Shown here piece by piece: positions 23,548-32,115 of a stretch of 38,223 nucleotides of DNA. The translations under genes were made by a program, and so were the position numbers. The stretch comes from an uncultured Pseudomonadota bacterium. GTDB lineage: Bacteria; Myxococcota_A; UBA796; UBA9615. The number at the start of each line of letters is the position of its first letter. Position 1 is the first letter of the stretch. The stretch lies in contig CALAGR010000260.1 of NCBI GenBank assembly GCA_937891735.1, positions 1 through 38,223 on the forward strand, read 5' to 3'. The notes beneath the pieces were generated by a model. It had not been told where the DNA came from, did not search any database, and was given only the letters and a program-made list of their open reading frames with translations.

Positions 23548-25905
23548 ATGTTCGAGCGCCTAGCCCCAGTTCTGATCCGCCTTCGCTGGCCCCTGCTGGT
23601 GCTGGTCGTGCTCGTCACCATCGCGGCGGACTGGACCGCGCTCGGCGTCAAGTTCGACTTCTCGCCGCGGTCCATCTTCCTCACCCGCGACGAGCATGTC
23701 TCGTTTCTGGCCAACCACCGCGAGCTGTTCGGAGACGAAGACGCCTTCGTCAGCATCCTCGTCGAGGCGCCGGACGTCTTCGAGCCGGCGGTGCTGGCGC
23801 AGATCACGACCCTGTCCGACGAGATCGCGAAGGTCGAGGGGATCGAGCGGGTCCTGTCGCTGTCCACGATGGCCGAGATCGGGGGCTCCCCGGGCTTCAT
23901 CGAGGTCCGCGAGCTCCTGGAGGAACTGCCCACCAACGACGAGGAGAAGGACGCGCTGCGCCAACGGGCCGTAGGCAACCGGCTGTTCGTCAACCGCTTC
24001 GTCAACCACGACTCGACGGCGGCGGTGATCGTCGCGCAGATCGATGGCGAGCACGACGAGGAGCTGAACCGGCGTCCCCTGCTCGCGTCCATCGAGCAGC
24101 TGCTCGCGGCGCCGGAGCACGAGGGGGTCCAGCTGTTGATGGTGGGCCTGCCCATCGTCAATCGGACCTACGCGACCCTGCTCGCCTCGGACATGGCCCG
24201 GACGATCATCGGGTCGTTCGTGCTGCTGTCGTTCGTGCTGTTCCTGCTGTTCCGAAACGCCTACAGCGTGATCCTGCCCGGCACCTGCGTGGGCATCGCG
24301 GTCAGCTGGACGGTGGCCTACATGGTGGTCGTCGGCGACGGCTTCAACATCATCAACTCGATCGTGCCGACGCTGCTGCTGGTCATCGGGGTCGGCGACG
24401 CGGTGCACTTCCTGACCACCTACTATCAGGAGCTCGGCGCTGGAGCGGAGCAACGGGAGGCGGTGCGGCGCATGGTCGTGCGGGTCGGCGCGGCGTGCCT
24501 CCTGACGTCGGTGACGGCGGCGGTGGGCTTCGCGTCCCTGACCGTGGCGCGCATCGACATCATCAAGGGCATGGGACGGGTCGCCGCGGTGGGCCTGATG
24601 CTCAGCTACATCGTGATCCTGGTGGTGATGCCTGCGATCTTGTCGATCGCGAAGGCGCCTGTGTCGGGCCTGAGCGATGACCCGCGCAAGGGCCCCATCG
24701 GCGTGCTGCTGGCCTGGGTGGCGGAGCTGACGATCCAGCGCAAGGGGCTCGTGGTGCTGGTGGCCGGCGGGGTCTCGATCCTGTGCATCGCTGGCGCGTT
24801 CCGGGTCCGCTCCGACAACTTCCTGCTCGAGGAGCTGTTTCCGCAGCACCCGGTCAGCCAGGCGCTCAAGCACACCGAGGACGTGATGACCGGCGTGATG
24901 CCGGTGGAGATCGCCATCACCACGGACGTGGAGTCCGGCATCTTCGAGCCCGAGGTCCTGCGGGGCATTCGCGCGCTGCAGGTGCACCTGGAGTCGGATC
25001 CGTTCATCGGCCACACCATCTCCATCGCAGACCTCGTCATGGAGATCACCTTCGTGATGGAGGGCGAGCGCAAGATCCCCGACACCCGCCAGAAGGTGGC
25101 CCAGTACGTCGCGCTGTTCGAGATGAGCGACGACCCCTCGGTGCTGGACTCGATGGTGGACGTGGAGCGGCGGCGCGCCCGGATCACCGCGACGCAGCGG
25201 GACTGGGGGACGAGCAACTTCTTCGGCTGGTACGACGGGTCCGGCGACTGCGACCCGCGCGCGAAGTGCGGCACGCCGATGGTCGACCTGATCGCCGCCA
25301 ACTTCGGCGAGAGCCAGCCCACAGGCTCTTCTGCCCGAACCGCCGACGTCCGGGTGACGGGCGGGAACATGGTGGCGGCCAACGCCCTGGGCAAGCTCGT
25401 GGCGGACATGCTGTGGTCGCTGGGCACGGCCTTCCTGGTCATCTCCGTGCTGATGATGGTGCTGCTTCGGAGCTTCCGGGTGGGGTTGATCGCGATGATC
25501 CCCAACGTCTTGCCGCTGCTCGTGACCATCGGGTTCATGGGCTGGACGGGGATCCCCATCCGCACGTCCACCGCGCTGATCTTCTCGGTGTCGCTGGGGG
25601 TCGCGGCCAACGACACGGTGCACTTCCTCATGCGCTACAAGGAGGAACTGCTGCTCACGAAGGACAGGGCGGAGGCCGTGCGCCGCACGATGCTCAGCAC
25701 CGGGCGCGCGATCATCTTCACGTCGGTGCTGCTGGTGTTCGGCTTCCTGACGATGATGACGACGCACTTCGTCGGCATCTTCCAGATGGGCGTGCTGGGC
25801 AGCGTGACGCTGTTCGCGGCGCTGCTCGGCGACCTGCTGATCCTGCCGGTGTGCCTGATCGTGCTGCGCCCGTGGTCACGCCTCGTCGAGGGCAGTCGCC
25901 TGTAA
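23548..25905 (+). CDS. RND/MMPL-family exporter
   Basis: A 785-aa transporter with the duplicated layout of the RND superfamily: helix 1 (PLLVLVVLVTIAADW) then a periplasmic loop to about 210, helices 2-6 (to about 365), helix 7, a second loop, and helices 8-12. The TM4 segment VGDAVHFLTTYYQE and its TM10 counterpart VAANDTVHFLMRYKEE carry paired acidic residues that mediate proton transport. GLPIVNRTYATLLASDMART also fits the HpnN/MMPL group that exports lipids or hopanoids. It is monocistronic; cargo unknown. A 69-nt gap separates it from the lipoprotein upstream. Confidence 0.9.
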   Translation: MFERLAPVLIRLRWPLLVLVVLVTIAADWTALGVKFDFSPRSIFLTRDEHVSFLANHRELFGDEDAFVSILVEAPDVFEPAVLAQITTLSDEIAKVEGIERVLSLSTMAEIGGSPGFIEVRELLEELPTNDEEKDALRQRAVGNRLFVNRFVNHDSTAAVIVAQIDGEHDEELNRRPLLASIEQLLAAPEHEGVQLLMVGLPIVNRTYATLLASDMARTIIGSFVLLSFVLFLLFRNAYSVILPGTCVGIAVSWTVAYMVVVGDGFNIINSIVPTLLLVIGVGDAVHFLTTYYQELGAGAEQREAVRRMVVRVGAACLLTSVTAAVGFASLTVARIDIIKGMGRVAAVGLMLSYIVILVVMPAILSIAKAPVSGLSDDPRKGPIGVLLAWVAELTIQRKGLVVLVAGGVSILCIAGAFRVRSDNFLLEELFPQHPVSQALKHTEDVMTGVMPVEIAITTDVESGIFEPEVLRGIRALQVHLESDPFIGHTISIADLVMEITFVMEGERKIPDTRQKVAQYVALFEMSDDPSVLDSMVDVERRRARITATQRDWGTSNFFGWYDGSGDCDPRAKCGTPMVDLIAANFGESQPTGSSARTADVRVTGGNMVAANALGKLVADMLWSLGTAFLVISVLMMVLLRSFRVGLIAMIPNVLPLLVTIGFMGWTGIPIRTSTALIFSVSLGVAANDTVHFLMRYKEELLLTKDRAEAVRRTMLSTGRAIIFTSVLLVFGFLTMMTTHFVGIFQMGVLGSVTLFAALLGDLLILPVCLIVLRPWSRLVEGSRL

Positions 25906-25986
25906 GCGGGCCGAAGTGCCCCTGAACCCGCCCAGCTCTCCGAGCTCCCCCGCGTTGCGAGGGAACACCGCGATCTGCCGGCCGGG

Positions 25987-26006
25987 AGTTCCCACGGCCG
26001 GGAACT
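25987..26006. terminator. Inverted repeat between convergent genes
   Basis: AGTTCCC and GGGAACT form a perfect 7-bp stem with a 6-nt loop, overlapping the stop codon of the SS_tail lipoprotein. It lies in the 99-nt gap (25906-26004) between the convergent exporter and lipoprotein genes. There is no T-tract, so it may end transcription weakly or only stabilise the transcript ends. Confidence 0.35.
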
Positions 26007-26643
26007 AGAACTTGACGGGGTACACGAAGGTCACCGAGCCATTCTTGGGCTCGGGGTACTTCACGTTCTGCAGGGCGCGGGCGATGCACGAGGCGACGTC
26101 GGGGTCCCGCACCGGCGAGTCGGGCGCCAGCTTCACGCTGCTCGCGCGTCCCCCCGGGCTGATCGTCATCTTCATCTCGACCCGCCCCGGCCCGCCGGGC
26201 CCGTGGGTGTCCCAGCACGACTTCAGCGAGCGATCCCGGGACCGGATCTTCAGCTCGACGACCTCCATGTTGATCCACGGGGTGGCCACGGCGTCGTCCA
26301 GCGTGTCCAGGTCCGAGGGAGCGCTGGCGCCGGCGTTCGAGCCCGCCGCGATCTCCACCTCCGGGGCGGGCACACCCCCGGCCGCGTTGACGTCGGCGAG
26401 GCTGGGCTCGCCCTCCTTGTTCACGTACGCCTTCTGCGCGGTCAGGCTGCGCGCGGCTTGAAGCTCCTCCTCGATGGCGCTCCCCGACGAGGCCTCCCGC
26501 ATGGCCGCGAGCGCCTCCAGATCCGGGGCCGGCGCCCTGATTCCCTTGGGCTGATCAGCCAGGGCCACCGGCTCCTCCTCGGAGGGGCAGCCAGCGACAC
26601 ACAGCAGCAACAGCAGCGCCGCGAGCGGCAGCCTCGCCGTCAT
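26005..26643 (-). CDS. Lipoprotein with AgmX/PglI (myxo_SS_tail) C-terminal domain
   Basis: A 212-aa protein. MTARLPLAALLLLLCVAGCPS is a lipoprotein signal (lipobox VAGC, Cys19). A Glu/Ala-rich coiled-coil-like stretch follows. The C-terminal ~95 residues have LKSCWDTHGPGGPGRVEMKMTISPGGRASSVKLAPDSPVRDPDVASCIARALQNVKYPEPKNG, matching the TonB-like AgmX/PglI domain with its paired Cys and 'yP.p..G.v.v.yP'. This domain is largely a Myxococcota trait. The ATGA start overlaps the stop of the REC-GGDEF gene, so the two are co-translated. Confidence 0.9.
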   Translation of the reverse strand: MTARLPLAALLLLLCVAGCPSEEEPVALADQPKGIRAPAPDLEALAAMREASSGSAIEEELQAARSLTAQKAYVNKEGEPSLADVNAAGGVPAPEVEIAAGSNAGASAPSDLDTLDDAVATPWINMEVVELKIRSRDRSLKSCWDTHGPGGPGRVEMKMTISPGGRASSVKLAPDSPVRDPDVASCIARALQNVKYPEPKNGSVTFVYPVKF

Positions 26644-27581
26644 TGGGGCTCGGCCCGGGCGAGCAGCGTGACGGCGTCCATGCGCGGCCCCAGCTCCGCG
26701 ACGCCCACGCGCAGCTGCAGCCCTGCGCTGGGGCTGTCGGCACGGTCCGGATCTGCGGGGAGCGCCGCCACCTTGGCGCGAAGTCGAGCCACGAGGGGCT
26801 CCACCGACCGGCGCGAGGTGTGCGGCAGCATGACGGCGAACCGGGACCGGCGGATCCGCGCCACGAGGTCGATGACCCGGACGTGGCCCCGCAGCGTCTC
26901 GCCGACCGCCGCCATCAGACGGTCCGCAGGCCCCCCGAACTGCACCTCGTCCACCGCCCCGAAGCCGTCCTCCTCGGCGCCTTCGACCTGCGGCTCGGGC
27001 AGCCCGTCCAGGTCCGCCACGAGCACGGTCATGGGCAGGCTGTGCCGGTCGCAGCGCGCGATCTCCTCGGTCAGGCGCCGCACGAAGTACTCGTTGTTGG
27101 CCACCCCGCTCAGGCCGTCGGTCAGGGCCGCCTCGACGCCGATGCGCTTGCGGCTGGCCAGCTCCATGTACCGGTCGCGCACGCGGATCAGCGCGTCCAG
27201 ACGGGCCTCCAGCTCCATCAGATCGACCGGCTTGGTCATGTAGTCGTCGGCGCCGCCGTACAGTCCCGCCACCCGGCTGCGGGTGTCGGAGCGCGCGGAC
27301 AGCAGCAGGATCGGCGTCAGCTGGCCCTGCGGGGACGCCTTGAGGCGCCGGCAGACCTCCAGCCCGTCGATGCCGGGCATCATGACGTCCAGGACGATGA
27401 CGTCGAAGGGGCCATCGTCGTGGAACCGGGCCAGGGCCTCGTGCCCATCGACGGCGCCAACGGTGACGAACCCATGGGCTTCCAGGAAGTCGCCCACGAT
27501 GCGAACGGCGTGGTGGTCGTCATCCACCACCAGCACGCGGCGGGGTGAGTCCGGGGGGCTCTTGTCAGCGGCGGTGGTCAA
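26640..27581 (-). CDS. Response regulator with degenerate GGDEF domain
   Basis: A 313-aa protein. The receiver domain has VLVVDDD, phospho-acceptor Asp65 (VIVLDVMMPG) and Lys117 (DDYMTKP). A GGDEF-like domain (about 150-310) follows with TDGLSGVANNEYF in place of 'D.LTGL.NR' and a strand RFAVMLPHTSRRS after RIRRSRF (244-248), where GGDEF would be. The active site is lost, so it probably does not make c-di-GMP and may bind it or a partner instead. The start is a TTG at 27581 with GGAGG 5 nt upstream; no ATG fits. It is coupled to the SS_tail lipoprotein. Confidence 0.9.
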   Translation of the reverse strand: MTTAADKSPPDSPRRVLVVDDDHHAVRIVGDFLEAHGFVTVGAVDGHEALARFHDDGPFDVIVLDVMMPGIDGLEVCRRLKASPQGQLTPILLLSARSDTRSRVAGLYGGADDYMTKPVDLMELEARLDALIRVRDRYMELASRKRIGVEAALTDGLSGVANNEYFVRRLTEEIARCDRHSLPMTVLVADLDGLPEPQVEGAEEDGFGAVDEVQFGGPADRLMAAVGETLRGHVRVIDLVARIRRSRFAVMLPHTSRRSVEPLVARLRAKVAALPADPDRADSPSAGLQLRVGVAELGPRMDAVTLLARAEPQ

Positions 27582-27652
27582 GGGGGCCTCCGGGGCGGAA
27601 ACGGAGGTTGCTCGTCGGCGGCGACGGAGAGCGCATCCTACCAGAGGACAAG

Positions 27653-28255
27653 GTGACGGAATTGAACGTGAATCAAGCGACAGAGGGGCCGTTCGCGGAC
27701 TACCTCCGGCTCGTGGGCAAGGTGGACCAGCACGCCGCGGAGGTGACCGCGGCGCACGCCACGTCCATGGCTTGCGCCGTGGCCTGCACCGGCTGCTGCC
27801 ACCGGGAGCTGAGCGTGTTCCCGGTCGAAGCGGCGGTGGTCCGCGACTGGCTGGGGGGGCGCAGCCTGGCCGCGGTGCCCGTTCCTGCGCTCCCTCCGAG
27901 GGTCCTGCAGGTCCTGGAGTTGGACCCGACCACCACCCCCTGCGCGATGCTCGACGGGGCCGGGCAGTGCCGGATCTACCCCGTGCGCCCGCTGATCTGC
28001 CGGAGCCACGGGCTGCCCCTGGCGGTGGTCGACGAGGAGGGCACGTACGCCGACGTGTGCCCGCTGAGCTTTGATGGGGGGGAGGGGCTGGCGGAGCTCG
28101 AGGAGGACGAGTTCCTCGTGATCGACACGCTCAACGTCATCCTCGCGGCCGTGAACGCGGCCTGGGTGCGGTCCACCGGCAGCGCCCCGGAGCGGGTCGC
28201 GCTGCGCACCATCGCCCTCGTCAGTTCGCCAGACGGATCCCCTGGATCTGGCTGA
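27653..28255 (+). CDS. YkgJ-type cysteine-cluster protein
   Basis: A 200-aa protein of the YkgJ/zinc- or iron-chelating family: ACAVACTGCCHRELSVFPVEA (CxxxCxxCC), then a later CAMLDGAGQCRIYPVRPLICRSHG matching 'C.....gC.iY..RP..CR'. The eight cysteine/histidine-type ligands probably hold a metal or Fe-S cluster. Start is GTG 27653 with AGAGGA upstream; a longer frame upstream is not supported. It is divergent from the REC-GGDEF gene and its 3' end overlaps the helicase-partner gene by 35 nt. Confidence 0.86.
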   Translation: MTELNVNQATEGPFADYLRLVGKVDQHAAEVTAAHATSMACAVACTGCCHRELSVFPVEAAVVRDWLGGRSLAAVPVPALPPRVLQVLELDPTTTPCAMLDGAGQCRIYPVRPLICRSHGLPLAVVDEEGTYADVCPLSFDGGEGLAELEEDEFLVIDTLNVILAAVNAAWVRSTGSAPERVALRTIALVSSPDGSPGSG

Positions 28256-30281
28256 TCTGGAACCTCTGGTCGCGCTCCAGCCGCTGGTTCTGGCCCGAGA
28301 ACCACGACCCGCCCCCCAGCTCCTTGACCTCCGCGGGGGTCACCCGGGTCAGGCCGCCGGGATCGTCGTCGCCGGTGGAGGGGTAGAGCACCTCCAGATC
28401 CAGGTTGAGTCGGATCGCCGCCTTGATCACGCTGATCGTCTTTGACGGAGACAGGCGCAGCAGGTCGCCCGCGCCCGCGGCGGCTGGCTTCAGGGACAGA
28501 TCCGCGCCGACCCGGTTGCTGCCGGTGCGCCCTCCGCGTCGCCCGCGCAGGGCCATGGCCTCCGTTCCCCCCTCGGCCGCCGGCGCGCCCAGCATCACCA
28601 GCGAGCGCAGCGGGAAGTGGGCGTCGACCCCCTCTTCCTGCATGTGCTCGGGCGCCTCCGCGAGCAGCGCGCTCAACGTGCCCTGCCGCCGGGCGGGGTC
28701 GTCGCTGAGATCGTGGCCGCGGACCTTGGGAGCCGGATCCAGGTTGCCCTCCCGCAGGGCCGCGAGCAGGTCCTCCCGCAGCTCGCGGGGCACGGCGAAG
28801 GCGCGGTTGCCGAGTTCCTCGTGGGGCATGCCGAGCTTGTCGATCACCTTGCGCAGGGCGGCCAGCCGCTCGGGTGCCGCCGTCACCACCAGCGCGTCGT
28901 GGAACTCGATCTCGCCGTGGCGCCCGACCCAGTCCCGCACCGTGGACTCGACGTTCTGCGGCAGCCCGACGGCGGACGCGTCCCGCAGGAAGCCGATCAG
29001 CTCGTCCGCCCGCCAGCCCTCGTCCAGGGCGCCGCGCACCGACTCCCGGGTCAGCGTGTAGGTGCTGGCGCGGTCCACGCGGCGCAGCTCCGCGATCTCG
29101 CCGAGCTTCCACAGGATCCCCAAGGGCAGCCCCACCGGCGCCAGGACATCGAACGTGGGCTGGAGCAGGAAGCGCACCGAGTCGTTGGACTCCAGCTGCT
29201 CGTAGCCCTCTCCCGAGACGAACACGCGGCCCGCCTCGCTCAGGCGCACGTGCGATCCGTCGGTGTTGAGCCCGGACTCCAGCAGGCCCGCGAGCTGCAG
29301 GATCTCCAGCGGGGGGTTGGGATCGTGGAAGCCGGACGGGGGCAGGTAGTACGACTTGCGCACATACCGCCGGTGGAACACGTTGCCCATGTACCGGCGT
29401 CGGTACAGGGTGCGCAGCCGGCTCAGGGGCACCCAGCCGGGCTCGGGCACGCCCCGCAGGGCATCCAGCATCCACCCCAGCAGGGGCTCCCGGCGCAGGA
29501 ACGACATCAGGTACAGGTCGCGGCGCTGCCCCGCCTGCATGGCCAGGAACTCGGCCAGCGTGAGGTCGTCCACCTCGACGTGGCCCCCGCGGTGCTGGAC
29601 CAGCCCCAGCTCCTTGGCCATGTCCAGGTGCCACTCCAGCACCTTCTCAAGGGCGCCATCACCCCACAGCGAGCCGAAGAACGCCAGCATGTCCTCGTAG
29701 CTCTTCTTGAAGATCTCGTCGCTGCGGGTCATCCGCGGGCGGTGCTGCCGGATGTAGGACAGCAGGGAGATCAGCGAGAAGCCGACGGGGTGTCGGTGGT
29801 TCGTGTCCTTGCTCAGCCGGATGTCGTCGGGGTTGGCGCTCGGCACGAGCCCGAGCCGCTTGCGGAACTGGTGCTCCAGCTCGCGCTGGATCGGCAGGGG
29901 GACGATGTAGAAGAGTGGAGGGCTCTGCCGCGAGTTGCCGAACACGAGCAGGTCCGTGCCCAGGCGGTGCAGCACCTCGGCCCACAGATCCTCGGACAGG
30001 CCCTGGGTCTGCGTCAGCTCCTGGAGCAGCCACGTCCCCCCGGCCACGCCGCGGCACTGGATCAGCGCGAGCAGCGCCGCGTGGTGGCTGCGGTCCATGG
30101 TCTTGAGGATCTGCCGGAGCTTGTGCCGGTCGCTGAGGTGCTCGCCCAGACGCTCCGCCAGGGCGCTCATGTCCGTGGCCTCGGCGGGGGTGTGGGAGGC
30201 GGATCCATCCGACTCGTACCGATTCCGGTACGCGAGGAGCACCTCCGGAGGGAGGCTCCTGAAGAAGCCCTTCAGGTCCAT
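28221..30281 (-). CDS. XPB-associated protein with helicase_C_3 (XPB N-terminal-like) domain
   Basis: A 686-aa protein with no helicase motifs. An N-terminal winged-helix-like region has LKTMDRSHHAALLALIQCRGVAGG. The C-terminal third, from about 450, shows VRFLLQPTFDVLAP (about 370) and EIEFHDALVVTAAPERLAALRKVIDKLG, matching the Helicase_C_3 (XPB/Ssl2 N-terminal-like, PF13625) domain. A WYL-like or tail region ends in VIKAAIRLNLDLEVLYPSTGDDDPGGLTRVTPAEVKELGG. It follows the XPB helicase gene by 63 nt on the same strand. In Mycobacterium an equivalent pair (Rv0861c XPB and Rv0862c) lies adjacent, so a functional partnership is likely. Confidence 0.82.
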   Translation of the reverse strand: MDLKGFFRSLPPEVLLAYRNRYESDGSASHTPAEATDMSALAERLGEHLSDRHKLRQILKTMDRSHHAALLALIQCRGVAGGTWLLQELTQTQGLSEDLWAEVLHRLGTDLLVFGNSRQSPPLFYIVPLPIQRELEHQFRKRLGLVPSANPDDIRLSKDTNHRHPVGFSLISLLSYIRQHRPRMTRSDEIFKKSYEDMLAFFGSLWGDGALEKVLEWHLDMAKELGLVQHRGGHVEVDDLTLAEFLAMQAGQRRDLYLMSFLRREPLLGWMLDALRGVPEPGWVPLSRLRTLYRRRYMGNVFHRRYVRKSYYLPPSGFHDPNPPLEILQLAGLLESGLNTDGSHVRLSEAGRVFVSGEGYEQLESNDSVRFLLQPTFDVLAPVGLPLGILWKLGEIAELRRVDRASTYTLTRESVRGALDEGWRADELIGFLRDASAVGLPQNVESTVRDWVGRHGEIEFHDALVVTAAPERLAALRKVIDKLGMPHEELGNRAFAVPRELREDLLAALREGNLDPAPKVRGHDLSDDPARRQGTLSALLAEAPEHMQEEGVDAHFPLRSLVMLGAPAAEGGTEAMALRGRRGGRTGSNRVGADLSLKPAAAGAGDLLRLSPSKTISVIKAAIRLNLDLEVLYPSTGDDDPGGLTRVTPAEVKELGGGSWFSGQNQRLERDQRFQISQIQGIRLAN

Positions 30282-30344
30282 CCTGGATCCATCCCCTTGC
30301 CCGCGCCCTCCCGGCGCGCTCGACCTGCCCGGGGCGGTACGTAC

Positions 30345-32036
30345 CTACCCGGCCGGGTCCCACTCCTCGATCGAGTAACTGTACCCCTGTTCGGTCAAGA
30401 ACAACTGGCGGTTGTGGGCGAACTCCTGCTCCCGGCTGGCTCCCGTGACGACCGAGTAGAAGTGGGAGTGCTTGCCGCTGGGGCGCAGGATCCTGCCGAG
30501 GCGCTGGGCCTCCTCCTGACGGGAACCGAACGTGCCGGACAGCTGGATGGCGACGTTCGCGTCGGGCAGGTTGATGGAGAAGTTGGCGACCTTGCTCACG
30601 GTCAGGACGTTGATCCGGCCTGCGCGGAAGTCCCCGTAGAGCCGGTCGCGCTCGTCGTTGTGGGTCTTGCCGGTGATCAGCGGGGCTCCGAACAGCTTCG
30701 CCACGATCTCGAGCTGGTCGAGGTACATCCCGATGATGAGGACCTTGTCGGTCCGGTGCTTGCGCAGGAGTTCCTCGACCACCGCCAGCTTGGCCGGGTT
30801 CTCGGCGGCGAGGCGGATCTTGTGTCGGGTCTCCGCCAGCTCGTATTGGACCCCCAGCTCCGGCGCCAGGGGCACCCGGATCTCGACGCAGTGCGCTTCG
30901 GCCACGAAGCCCTTTCGCTCCAGCTCGCGCCAGGGCACGTCGAACCGCTTCGGCCCGATCAGCGAGAACACGTCGCCCTCGCGGCCGTCCTCGCGCACCA
31001 GGGTCGCGGTGAGGCCGAGCCGGCGGCGCGCCTGGATGTCCGCCGTGATGCGGAAGACCGGAGCGGGCAGCAGGTGCACCTCGTCGTAGATGATCAGCCC
31101 CCAGTCGTTGGCGGAGAACAGGCCCAGGTGCGTGAAGGCGGCGTCCCGGCTCGGTCGGTGGGTCAGCATCTGGTAGGTCGTGACCGTCACGGGGCGGATC
31201 TGCTTGTGGGCGCCGCTGTATTCGCCCACCTGCTCGGCCGTCAGGTTGGTCTTGTCCAGCAGCTCGTCGATCCACTGGCGCACGGCGGACACGCCGGTAG
31301 CGAGGATCAGCGTCTCGCAGCCCGCCTGGGCCATGGTGGCCATGCCCACGATCGTCTTGCCCGCGCCGCAGGGCAGCACGACCACCCCGTGCCCGCCTTC
31401 CCAGCTGCCGTCCTTGTGCCACGCGGCGACGGAGAGCCGCTGGTAGCGCCGCAGGGCGAAGGGCCCGCCGGCGAGGCAGGTGTTGCGCAGCTCGATCGCC
31501 AGGGGCGCGCCCTGCACGAAGCCGGCGCGATCATCGACCGGGTAGCCCAGCTTGAGCAGGGCCTGCTTGAGGGTGCCGCGGTTGGCGAGGGGGACCCGGA
31601 ACAGCCCCTCCCGTACGGCTCCGGCGGTCTCCCGGTACACCTTCGGGGTGGACGCGATCTTGCGGGCCACGGAGTCGTCGAACACCTCGAGCAGCAGGGT
31701 CGCTTCGCCCTCGTCGTTCGGCTCGCCTTGAAGCAGCACCACCTTGCCGAACCGGGCGACCTTCTCCTTGATGTCGCTGCCCACGTTCGGGGGCAGCTCG
31801 TACTTCGTGAGCCGCTGCAGGCCCTGCACGATCTCGTCGGCCGCGAGCCCCGCCGCCGCCGCGTTCCACAGCGACAGCGCCGTGATCCGGTAGGTGTGCA
31901 TGTGCTCGGGGGACTTCTCGAGCTCGGCGAAACGGGCCAGGAAGTCGCGGCCGTCCTCGTACAGGGCGTTGTGCACCTCGAGCAGCAGGGTGCCGTCCCC
32001 TTGGACGATCAGCGGGTTCGTCGGGTTGAAGAACAT
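30345..32036 (-). CDS. Bacterial XPB-type DNA helicase (superfamily 2)
   Basis: A 563-aa 3'-5' DNA helicase of the XPB/Rad25 family. An N-terminal damage-recognition-like domain (about 1-190) precedes the helicase core. Walker A is LPCGAGKT (Lys227), motif II is DEVH (Asp318), motif III LGLTATLVRED, and the RED motif follows (VREDGREG). Motif V/VI is LSGTFGSRQEEAQRLGRILRP. The RED motif identifies XPB among SF2 enzymes. Bacterial XPB acts in nucleotide excision repair-like processes. The coupled downstream gene is the Helicase_C_3 partner. Confidence 0.94.
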   Translation of the reverse strand: MFFNPTNPLIVQGDGTLLLEVHNALYEDGRDFLARFAELEKSPEHMHTYRITALSLWNAAAAGLAADEIVQGLQRLTKYELPPNVGSDIKEKVARFGKVVLLQGEPNDEGEATLLLEVFDDSVARKIASTPKVYRETAGAVREGLFRVPLANRGTLKQALLKLGYPVDDRAGFVQGAPLAIELRNTCLAGGPFALRRYQRLSVAAWHKDGSWEGGHGVVVLPCGAGKTIVGMATMAQAGCETLILATGVSAVRQWIDELLDKTNLTAEQVGEYSGAHKQIRPVTVTTYQMLTHRPSRDAAFTHLGLFSANDWGLIIYDEVHLLPAPVFRITADIQARRRLGLTATLVREDGREGDVFSLIGPKRFDVPWRELERKGFVAEAHCVEIRVPLAPELGVQYELAETRHKIRLAAENPAKLAVVEELLRKHRTDKVLIIGMYLDQLEIVAKLFGAPLITGKTHNDERDRLYGDFRAGRINVLTVSKVANFSINLPDANVAIQLSGTFGSRQEEAQRLGRILRPSGKHSHFYSVVTGASREQEFAHNRQLFLTEQGYSYSIEEWDPAG

Positions 32037-32115
32037 GGACGGCGGAGCTCACCCTTTCCGGGGCTGGACCTTCGAGCCTACCAGCCGCGGCGGACCAACC
32101 CGCATGACGTTCGCC

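Noticed and set aside
23560..25767. 735-codon frame on the minus strand under the exporter
   Set aside because: His/Asp/Gln-rich antisense shadow of a clear RND exporter.
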